A DNA stretch of 22,940 nt, taken from the IMG/VR virus record IMGVR_UViG_3300020411_003250, positions 1 through 22,940 of that record. One strand, given 5' to 3'. Origin of the DNA: a virus. The notes below the pieces were generated by a model. It made no database searches, was not told where the DNA came from, and was given only the letters and a program-made list of their open reading frames with translations. The position numbers were made by a program, and so were the translations under genes. Position 1 is the stretch's first letter. Every line of letters begins with the position of its first letter. This document shows, one piece after another, positions 11,575 to 20,600 of this stretch.

Positions 11575-12486
11575 TGGATCATTTCTAAAAGATGCGACCG
11601 TTAAATCACCATTGCTTCCTGATGTATATGTTGGATTTTGACTGTGGTTGTATTGATTATGTCTAACTCTACAGAAGTAATGAGTTGATTTAATTTGTTC
11701 CTCACGTCTTGCTGCAAAATATGAGCCACTACTTATTGCATCAAATAATGCAGATGCATTATTACCAGCTGTATTTGATGCTGTATTATATGATGACATT
11801 GAAATACCTGAAGCGCCACCATCATTAACTTTTGTTGAATCTAAAATAAGAATACCAGTTTCAGGATAAAATTTTCCAAATGAATGTGTTGCTGAAGATA
11901 CAGCACCAATAACTGCTGTTCCTGTTGCAATAGAACCTGATATTACATTAAATTCTCTAACTGTATTTCTTACATTTGGATCAGAGGTTGCGCCACTATC
12001 ATCAATTAGATGAATTATTTTTCCGCCGCCTGGTTGCTGTAAACGTAATTCCCAGTTGCCTGGATCCATTTTTTCTTTTAATCTACCTCTGTTCATGCTT
12101 ATTGCCCATATAACATCAGTGTCTGCGTCTGTTCCGCCACCTTGATAAGCACCAGCTTGGAATTTTTCAGTTCCTTGTGGTAGTAATAAATTTCTTAATT
12201 GTCTATAAATAGCTTTTGCAGATGCGTAATTAGAATCACCTGTTAGTGAGCCACTTCCTGCATAGTGTCCGTAAGCTACTGAAAATTGAACAGATGCTGT
12301 TGCATTTGTGCCAACAACGCCATTATAAACATCATAATAATGTTCGCCTGTACTTCCGCTTTGTGTTGAAGATGTATAAAAAGAGGTAAGTGTTCCAACA
12401 CCGCCGGACCACATACCAGAAGATACTATGCTTATCTGTCCTGGTTTTATATCATCTATTGAATCGAAATCTGTGAATATCGACAT
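11446..12486 (-). CDS. Virion fibre-like structural protein with shared C-terminal domain (346 aa)
   Basis: A Ser/Thr/Gly-rich protein starting MSIFTDFDSIDDIKPGQISI. Strand-rich segments (IIHLIDDSGATSDPNVRNTV, GKFYPETGILILDSTKVN) are followed by the C-terminal signature TTVGLYN-x2-NELLAVAKL, shared with the 381-aa protein; it ends VRLDF. I recall this C-terminal signature from structural proteins of marine myovirus-like genomes. AGGAG lies 7 nt before ATG and a promoter-like motif 18 nt before it. It is the last gene before the terminator. A tail-fibre or whisker-type role is inferred. Confidence 0.75.
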   Translation of the reverse strand: MSIFTDFDSIDDIKPGQISIVSSGMWSGGVGTLTSFYTSSTQSGSTGEHYYDVYNGVVGTNATASVQFSVAYGHYAGSGSLTGDSNYASAKAIYRQLRNLLLPQGTEKFQAGAYQGGGTDADTDVIWAISMNRGRLKEKMDPGNWELRLQQPGGGKIIHLIDDSGATSDPNVRNTVREFNVISGSIATGTAVIGAVSSATHSFGKFYPETGILILDSTKVNDGGASGISMSSYNTASNTAGNNASALFDAISSGSYFAARREEQIKSTHYFCRVRHNQYNHSQNPTYTSGSNGDLTVASFRNDPKSYITTVGLYNGANELLAVAKLSKPILKSSSREALIKVRLDF

Positions 12487-12504
12487 AATTTAACTCCTAA
12501 TCGT

Positions 12505-12514
12505 TTATAAATAT
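12505..12514 (-). promoter_or_regulatory. Promoter-like motif ATATTTATAA upstream of the 346-aa gene
   Basis: ATATTTATAA on the coding strand ends 18 nt before ATG 12486, with AGGAG between them. It is the same word and near-identical spacing as at 3584 and 11365. Confidence 0.42.
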
Positions 12515-12542
12515 TGTTGTTTAAACATTTTTTCTGTTTTAA

Positions 12543-13388
12543 TTACTTTTCCATATTAAGTACACCATCATCAATACCATCTGATGAGGTATCACCTTTT
12601 CCAAATCCAGGTGGTGGACCTGATGCTGCATTAAACCCTGCTGGTAATGAAACATCCAAATTATCTGCCACATTTGCGATAGAAGCTTTTGCTCTATCAG
12701 TTGCGGCTTTTTTCCTTTTTTGTGCCCTTTTCTTTTTTAAACCTGTAAGCGACTTCTTCTTTTTCTTTCTTCTTCTAATATCACCAGCACCAAAGTTAAA
12801 ATTTGGTAATTCACCGTTGAATGGTCGTCCTAATCTACTTTCACCAGGTTTTATTTTTACAGTAACTCTTTTTTGTGCGCCTGAATCCATACCAGTCACC
12901 AGTAGATCTACACTAGTTTCTTGTTGTACTTCACGAGCAATTAGTGTAACTCTTTGTCCTGTTACAATTTTTGTTTTTCCTCTGTTTGTATTATCTCTGA
13001 CCAAATCCTCTTTTGCCAAAGTAACAACATCCTTAACAGCGTTCGATATAGATCTATTATCGTCAGCTTCTTTTATTTTTTCATCTTCTAAAATAGCAGA
13101 AAGTTGATTCCCATCTGCGCCTGGTAACCATGTACCATCTTTTGCTTGATGAACTATTGTCTGTGCCTTTGGATCTAAACCTAATTCAACTGCATCTAAC
13201 TTCGCTTGTTGAAGAGTTGCATCACTATTTTTTTGAAATTCTGAAGGGGTAACTTCTACGCCAGCGCTTTCAATAACTTTTAAGTCGGTTACAACTTTAT
13301 TATTATCAAATTTTGCACCAGAAAGTTTTGTTGTTGAACCTTTCTGTATTCCTTTTCCGCCTTTTTTCTTTTTCTTTTTAATAGGCAT
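12543..13388 (-). CDS. Basic virion-associated protein with polylysine tracts (281 aa)
   Basis: I prefer ATG 13388 (MPIKKKKKKGGKG) over ATG 13400, because GGAGG lies 5 nt before the former and AGGAG directly abuts the latter; the chosen start is 1 nt after the upstream stop. Lysine tracts occur at the N-terminus and at about residues 206-230 (IRRRKKKKKSLTGLKKKRAQ). Between them is a more ordinary soluble region with a strand-rich part (TKIVTGQRVTLIAREVQQET, KRVTVKIKPGESRLG). The C-terminus is Gly/Pro/Asp-rich. I know no family. Its place among tail-type genes suggests a structural or assembly protein; DNA or LPS binding by the basic tracts is possible. Confidence 0.72.
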   Translation of the reverse strand: MPIKKKKKKGGKGIQKGSTTKLSGAKFDNNKVVTDLKVIESAGVEVTPSEFQKNSDATLQQAKLDAVELGLDPKAQTIVHQAKDGTWLPGADGNQLSAILEDEKIKEADDNRSISNAVKDVVTLAKEDLVRDNTNRGKTKIVTGQRVTLIAREVQQETSVDLLVTGMDSGAQKRVTVKIKPGESRLGRPFNGELPNFNFGAGDIRRRKKKKKSLTGLKKKRAQKRKKAATDRAKASIANVADNLDVSLPAGFNAASGPPPGFGKGDTSSDGIDDGVLNMEK

Positions 13389-13389
13389 C

Positions 13390-13839
13390 TTAGCCTCCAT
13401 CTCCTAGCTCATTAATATCACCTACTGCAATAACAAGATCTTGATCATTTGCCAATTCAAAGATATAATCTTCTTCATCTAATCCATTTAATGTTGAAGG
13501 ATTAATAACAGTAGCATCACCTTCACCAGTAACAGTTATTTCATCAGGAACTGATTCACCTATATCTGGTGTTGTATTTTGACCGATTTCCTGTGTTACC
13601 AACTTATATTGTAGAGATAGATCACTTGCTGTAAATGCCTGATGTATCGGCATGTTTTCTATTACAATTCCAAAATTATTTGGTCCTTGTGTATTTGCTT
13701 CATTATACAACTTATAATCTATTTCATCGTCACCAAGAGCAAATTTCTCAACGATGAAATTATTCTCTGAAAGTCGTTCTCGTCCGACTTTTGTTAACAC
13801 AGCGTCAACTATTAATGATGAATTGTCTATAAAAGACAT
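13390..13839 (-). CDS. Virion structural protein, paralogue of the 230-aa protein (149 aa)
   Basis: The N-terminal ~80 residues (VDAVLTKVGRERLSENN, VEKFALGDDEIDYKLYN, FGIVIENMPI, LQYKLVT) align with the 230-aa protein encoded next to it. This domain is one I recall in structural regions of marine T4-like phages. The C-terminal ~65 residues are acidic and unrelated to the paralogue's. A GAGGG ribosome-binding site lies 7 nt before the start. Function in the virion is unknown; the position next to fibre and baseplate-type genes suggests a tail component. Confidence 0.78.
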   Translation of the reverse strand: MSFIDNSSLIVDAVLTKVGRERLSENNFIVEKFALGDDEIDYKLYNEANTQGPNNFGIVIENMPIHQAFTASDLSLQYKLVTQEIGQNTTPDIGESVPDEITVTGEGDATVINPSTLNGLDEEDYIFELANDQDLVIAVGDINELGDGG

Positions 13840-13871
13840 AGTTTACCCTCTAGTTAATTTATGTTTGACTA

Positions 13872-14564
13872 CTAACTACCACCGGCAGAACTATCAGCAT
13901 TATCTACATAGTCAACTGTCACAGTAAATGCAGCTGTTGCACCATGTTCAATACTAGTCACAACAACAGTTGTTGTTGGATCAGGTTGTCCTGCAGATGC
14001 TCCGGAATTAGTATTATTCGGAACTGACTTAGCAATAATGTTACATGTTGAACCAATAACTGTCTGACTTATTGAGTCAACACTTTGTGCATAGTCAACG
14101 CCACCAGTTCCTACACCTGTACTATTTGTTGCCGTTGTCAGATACGCTATAGATGAATTTAGTATTGTAAACATAAATTCTCCCATAACAGATCCAAAAT
14201 TAACTAAATTCGGCGTTACAGTTTCAGGTGATCCTGCTGAATTAACTTGCCATTGTACTGTCCTATCAGCAAGTGATGACATTACTGGAAGTTTGTTTGG
14301 GTTGTCACTTCTTGTGATCAACTTATATTTCATTACAGTGTCAGGATCTGCTGTTGGTTCCAACAGCGGTAAGTTCTCTATGACAGTTCCATAATAATCA
14401 GTTCCAAGTGGGTGCGCCACATTCCAAAGAGAATAATCTACTTCATCATCTGCTAGAGCAAATTTTGTTATATTGAAAGCTTGCTCACCACGTGAAAGTA
14501 ATTCTCTTCCCTTTTTTGTTAATACTGCGTCCAAAACAGTAGTCGCATTATTTAAATATCCCAT
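13872..14564 (-). CDS. Virion structural protein, paralogue of the 149-aa protein (230 aa)
   Basis: The N-terminal domain carries LDAVLTKKGRELLSRGEQ, ITKFALADDEVDYSLWN, YYGTVIENLPLLEP and MKYKLIT, matching the 149-aa protein through about residue 95. The C-terminal ~130 residues are Thr/Ser/Val-rich and strand-like (TTTVVVTSIEHGATAAFTVT), consistent with an exposed beta domain. GGAG lies 8 nt before the start, and a one-mismatch copy of the ATATTTATAA motif lies 36 nt upstream. Tandem duplication followed by divergence of the C-terminus is the likely history. Confidence 0.78.
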   Translation of the reverse strand: MGYLNNATTVLDAVLTKKGRELLSRGEQAFNITKFALADDEVDYSLWNVAHPLGTDYYGTVIENLPLLEPTADPDTVMKYKLITRSDNPNKLPVMSSLADRTVQWQVNSAGSPETVTPNLVNFGSVMGEFMFTILNSSIAYLTTATNSTGVGTGGVDYAQSVDSISQTVIGSTCNIIAKSVPNNTNSGASAGQPDPTTTVVVTSIEHGATAAFTVTVDYVDNADSSAGGS

Positions 14565-14600
14565 TATTTCTTCTCCAAAATTTAGATATATAGAACTTTT

Positions 14601-14610
14601 TAATAAATAT
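14601..14610 (-). promoter_or_regulatory. Promoter-like motif ATATTTATTA upstream of the 230-aa gene
   Basis: It matches ATATTTATAA at nine of ten positions and lies in the 66-nt gap after the giant gene, 36 nt before ATG 14564. The word CTATAAATC just upstream adds a second AT-rich element. Confidence 0.3.
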
Positions 14611-14630
14611 CGTGATTTATAGTTTTGTTA

Positions 14631-17600
14631 CTATTCTTGATCTAGTGATACATCTACGTAAGTATCTCCAGAAGTTGTTGTTGTTACACTGTATGGATTA
14701 ACCTCTGTTATCTCAACTGCGACCAAATTTCCTTCCGGAACTGTTGATCCGTCCTCTTGACAACCGCCATACGCTAAATTAAATAGGCCCGTGTGTGTTG
14801 TAAATAACGAATCTTGATCTGATTTTTCCAAAGATGATGAATACCATAATCCTTGTGATTTACTAACAGATGAGCTATAATGATAAATTTTCTTGTCATT
14901 AAATAATGATGTTACTGAACCTGTTGCTGTAGGTTGTAATATTTCAAAGAATACATTGCTGCCGCCCCCGGTATGAACATTGCAATTATCTACGTAATTA
15001 TTATCTTTAGGGTCTAATAAATTGTCATATGAAAATGATCTTAACTGTTCAGTAAAAAATGGATTTGTTGATGATGATACAGTTTTGTAATCATGTCTTC
15101 CTGATACCAGGGATACTGCCTCATCAAAAGACCAACTAAATGTTTTTAAATGATCTTCTCTAGAACCAGTATATTTTCTTGTCCCTAACATATCTGTAAT
15201 ACCACGTCGTCTATGATACTTTTCCCCTATTATATAACGATTATCTCTTCTAAATGTTGAGCCAGAAACATTTGCATCATGAACTAGATTTGAAGATGTT
15301 GGATATAAATTATATACATGTCGTATTTTATCTTCTTTCCATATTTGTTCTGCACTTTGGCTGTAATGTTCCATTGCATCCAGACTAACTTTTTTCGTTA
15401 TATCTTCTATCAATGGTTTTTTACCAACAACAGCTTTTGGTCTTTCTAATATTGTTGGTTCAATTAATATTCCAATATTTTTCTTTGCCCTTCCAGGAGA
15501 TAAACGACGTAAGTGATCAAATAAACTTAGATCATAATATTTAATAAGTTTTAAATAATCCCAGAAATTAAATTTTGTTGTCCATTTTTGCCAATATGTG
15601 TCTGAAATTCTATCCAATCTTCCGTGAACATATCTATCAGCATACATATCTCTTGGATCACCCATGTAAGAACCAAAATCTAAATCAGCTAACGATAAAA
15701 TTATATCTTCATTAATAACATCACTTGGCGCAAAAAATATACCCAGTTTATTAGAATCAAGCGGGGCAGTATCATATGATCCTCTCTCTATTCTTTCTGT
15801 AGAACTTAATACAGGATCTGTTCCATCTGTAAAAATTGTTTTTGCTTTTCCTTCAATCCTAATTTTATTAGATGTTTTATTTAAACCTATTGAAGGAACA
15901 AATGCTTTTTGCCTATCAGATACAGAACTAAAATTAATTTCATCTGCAAATGCCGAAGCTGTTGCATATACTTGATCACCTGTTAATGAATAATCCTTTA
16001 TTCCCTTTGGACTTTCTCCTGAACTAAGATTTATTTTATCGTCCATTGAGAATCGTAAATTCATATCATAATATGATGAACTTTCATGATTTCCATTAAG
16101 CGCTTTTGGAGCAGCAACGTGATTCCAGAATGCTGATGCTGTTAATGGTGTGCTCCATAATCTCCACTCCATTAATGAACCTGTTAATTTTGATCCATAT
16201 AATGTTGCTTCTTCACTTGTTTGTGTTTTACCACCAATATGCCAGTAATTATCTCCTATAGATGATGTTTGATACCAAGCTGCCAATTGATTTGAACCAG
16301 AAAGTGTTATACTTGAAGATGCCTGTTTAATTATCTCATCTGTAGATGAATCATAAAATCCTGCAAATATATCAAAACTCTGTGTTGTAGGATTTGCATC
16401 GCTTGTCAAGAACATCTCAGAATAACTACTTGTAAGCGTAGATGCACCACTTCTACGTCTTACCATAACTGACCAATATTCTCCATTATAAACTGGTAGA
16501 GGTTGTAAACTTGCCGATACAAAACCTTCACTGGATGAAATTGAGAATGCTAATTTACCTTTTGTATCTGATCCACTAACATTTTCAATGTATATCGCTG
16601 ATTCAACTTTATTATTTGAATCATTTTTTGTTGCGATCATTGTGTCTCTTTCAGTTTCTGTTTTGAATCTGAGCTCTATTGTATCATTTGCTTTTCCATT
16701 TATTTTGTACCACGGTGATGCTACAGTTTGCGAGCCTTTAAGATCTAACGCGTATGTATATCTTTGTGTTAATTCAAATTCTGGTGAGCCGCCAGAAATT
16801 TTTGGACCACCATATTCTTGAATTCTTAAAATAGATGTTGGTATTCCGTATGCAGCGATTAGTGCTTTTAAACTTTGTTTTGTACCTTTTGTTTTTAAAA
16901 TATAAGGCATTGTTGAGAGTATTCTATTCCATATCTCCCGTGTGACATCTTGTTGAGATTTCTTTGTATATCGTACACTATAAACTCCAGTTCCGGAGCC
17001 AGATTCAGAAAGACCAAGATGATATTGAGGTAATCTTGCAAGGTCACGTCCTTCAAGCATTTTAAATCCCATTGATTCTGCAACAGGTTGCACCAATTGT
17101 GCAGATATTCCTTTTGTTATATCTTCTGATCTATCATGAACATCTGTTAGGTGTTTTATGTGTGTCCAAATAATATCATAATGATGCCCTAACATATCCA
17201 TAAATCTTACAAAAGGTTCATTATCTTCATCATACGTGACGTGTGCAGGTGTAAGATTAACTAATCTATTTGTATTTGTATTATCATAAGCTGATGCTGA
17301 TTCATGTACTTCATCATACCAAGATGTAAAATTTGAACTAGTAACAGAATATAAAACATACGGTGAAGTTAACGTTCCATCACCTGAGCGCTTAGGTGAT
17401 GCATTAGAGTATTCAATTCCATTTGAGCTTGAAACATATGAGGAAGAATTAAAATACATATAATTTTCAAAATCATCAAAACCATTTATTATCTCACGTT
17501 TTTTCATATCCCAATATTCTTGATCATTTGCTGATGCTGAAATACTAGCATACGATTGACTTTTTGCAACGTGAGACTCTATATTTGTTAATTTAGTTTT

Positions 17601-20600
17601 ATAATTTTCTAATCTTTTAGATACAGAACCAAAGTGTGAAAAATTTTCAAAGTTTGTATAGTCAACATTGATACTTACATCTAGTAAACTTCCACTAAAT
17701 ATTTTATCTTCTAACTGTTTTCTTGTATCTGTCTCTACACCAACTAAGTCTGTATGACTTCTATAAGCTGTCTCTCTCTTATTAATTACTGGTTCAACCT
17801 CATCTAGTTTTGGTGCTTTTAAAACTGTTTCTGGTATTACCTCATCAATAAATGGCTCTAGTGTAACTGTCTCTTCTAGATCAGGTGTAGCCTCAGTTAC
17901 TATATAAGCAGTATCAAATTGTTGTACTGTATCTGGCGCAGGCTCTAATAATTTATATGCTATTGAGCCCGGATAGTTTGTTACATTTACAGGTTTAAAA
18001 TTAACAACAAGTGAATCTTCTTCAGGACCAAAAACTATTCTTGTGTATAAATTATCTGAATCTTTAAGTCTATGTCTTATAAAAAATTGATCAAAATTTG
18101 TCGTTACAGGATTAATAGAGTCTGAACTTCCGCTTATTGCATTTATTTCACCTCCATATTCTCTATATGTTTTATTGACAATTAGACATGGGCCATATTG
18201 ATTTTGAACAACATCTAAAATTTTTCCCTCATATCGACCCATAACAGTTTGAACTTCTTCATCTTCTTCAGTATAACCTATTTCAAATCCTGATCCAAAT
18301 GTTGTGTACTTATTAACAGGTATATTTGCAACAACTCTTCCCTGTCCCTCTGCGGCTTCATCATATTCTTCTGTAACAATTAATTCATTATTTCCAACAA
18401 CATCTGCAATTGTTAAAACAAGTGGTCCAAGCTTTGCAGTCTGATCAACTTTAGTTCTTTGATTTGATGTAAGTAGAATATCAACTCTAACATCTTTTAC
18501 CCATAACTCACCAAAACCACCTTTATGACCATAAACTGTAACACCTGTATTTCTGTATAAACCAAACGTACCATCTTCAGGTATTACAAAATCAAAGTTT
18601 GCCTCTTCCCATTCATCAAGCTCATGACAAGGAACATAGCCCTTTGAATATGATGCAGCTGTCCCGTCAGGATTTGTTGTCAGTATGTCAGTCCATGATA
18701 GGTAAGAAAATGTTGATGTTCCATCTGCATTTGATTGTAGCTCTCCATCACTAGTTGCAGAATCAAATAATACCCATCCTGAATTACCTTTCCAAACAAA
18801 TCTTTGATCAGGTGATGTTGTCTTGTCATTATTAACAAAATCAATTGATGGGTAAGTTTGATTATTATTTGAACTTACAATATAATCACCTGCTGAAAGA
18901 TCAGAATATGTTCCTGTATATCCTGGAGAATTATAGCTATTATAAAATACATCACCTAATAATTCTTTTGCAATAGATCTCCAACCTGATGAGCTCCATG
19001 CCCAACCAAGTGCTTCAGATAAATAAAGTTCTGTTCCTATTTGAATCAGTGCAGGTATTATTAATCCAGTTGGCCCACCAATACCAGCACCTTGTCTAAA
19101 CCACTTTCTTGTAATATCGTCATACACCCATCCATTTGCTACATGCTCTGGACGAGGTACATATTCATTATTTACTGTATCCCATATCCAGTCAGTTGTA
19201 TTATTTCCAGTTGGTTCACCCTCATCTGAAAAATAATATGGCACTGGCTTTGGTTGCGTTGGGACGTCAGCTTCGTCATCAAAAAATGATTCTCCATATC
19301 CCGCATCAGCTATAGTTGTCGCTGATGGTTTGCATGAAGCTGCTAATAGTTTTCCTTGTCCATTTTCTGCAGCTTGTAACGGTACAAAATCTCCTATCCC
19401 AAGTATACCATCAGTTGCCCAAAGATTTCCTTCATATACATTACCATTCTCACCTGCACGATATAAAAAATTTACTCTGTTTGGATCACTATCGATAGCA
19501 GCTTGAAGATCAGCTGACGATACTAATTCTTTTGATAGTGAACCTCCTAGCGGATCAGATGAATCTTCATCATCAGTCTTTGCAAGTCTATAAGTTCTTA
19601 ATCCTCCAACAGACCCTTGCGGTCTTTCACGATTTGTTTCAATAAAATCATTGTCTAATAACTTGCTTGCAAAATCTGAATTTGTCCTTAGTGCACCTTC
19701 GGGATCAACTATTAGTGATACCATTTCTTCTCTAACTTCTGATGCAAGAATATCTGGCGGATCTGGTGACGTAAATTGTACTTCTCTATAGTGTCTTAAA
19801 TTTACATGTGCACCTTTTCTTCCTCCCTCATCAAATGTAGGATTTGCAGGTATTGCTTTTTGCTGCCAACTAACTCTTACTGTGTCACCTGGTTTTGCAC
19901 CATACGCAGCTAAAGAACCTATTCCGTTTGATTGTCCAGTCATTCCTCCAACATCTGTGCTTATTGCTTGATACCTATGTTTCCACCATTCTTTATTGAC
20001 ATAATCTCCATCTATTCTTGGATCACTTAAACCTCTACTAGCGTAATATCCAATATCGGGATCGTTCCAAGTTTCTAGTGCAGCAGCTTTTCTTGCATTT
20101 AAAATTTCATCAACATAATTTAAATCTGGAAAATACATACATGTTTCTGTTTCATCGTCAGGATTATATATCCAGTGCGGCTGATACCCTATCTCTGCTG
20201 TTCCTGTTTCAGAGTATTTTTGAAATGGATGAAAATAATTAAATCCACTTGTCCATGCACCACGACCATATTGATCTTCAACTAAAATAGCATTGCTGTG
20301 TAATTGATTATTCCAACCTATTTCTATATCGTTTATAGTTCTAACTGGTTGATAACTACCTGGAATTGAATAATCTTCTCTTGGCATTAAGCTATCTTTA
20401 TAATTTATAATTTCTTTGTGATCTGTTTCTTCAACTGATATAAAAGATGATAAATCATCTATTGTTATTGCGTCTTTAATTAATATTTGATTTCCTTTCA
20501 TTTTTTGTGTGAAAGGATCATCTGTTGGATTTAGATCTGCAATTAATCTTCGTCTTTCAAAATAATCTGAATTTTCAGGATCAGCAAACCTAATTGTTCC

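Noticed and set aside
12514-13107. A 197-codon open frame on the plus strand
   Set aside because: It lies antisense to the 281-aa basic gene, has low-complexity Phe/Ser/Leu composition produced by the opposite strand's Lys/Asp codons, and no independent signals.
13389-13400. ATG 13400 as the start of the basic protein
   Set aside because: AGGAG directly abuts this ATG with no spacer, whereas GGAGG is correctly spaced before ATG 13388.
16895-17083. A 62-codon minus-strand frame inside the giant gene
   Set aside because: It is an alternative frame of the conserved tail-type segment, with no start signal.
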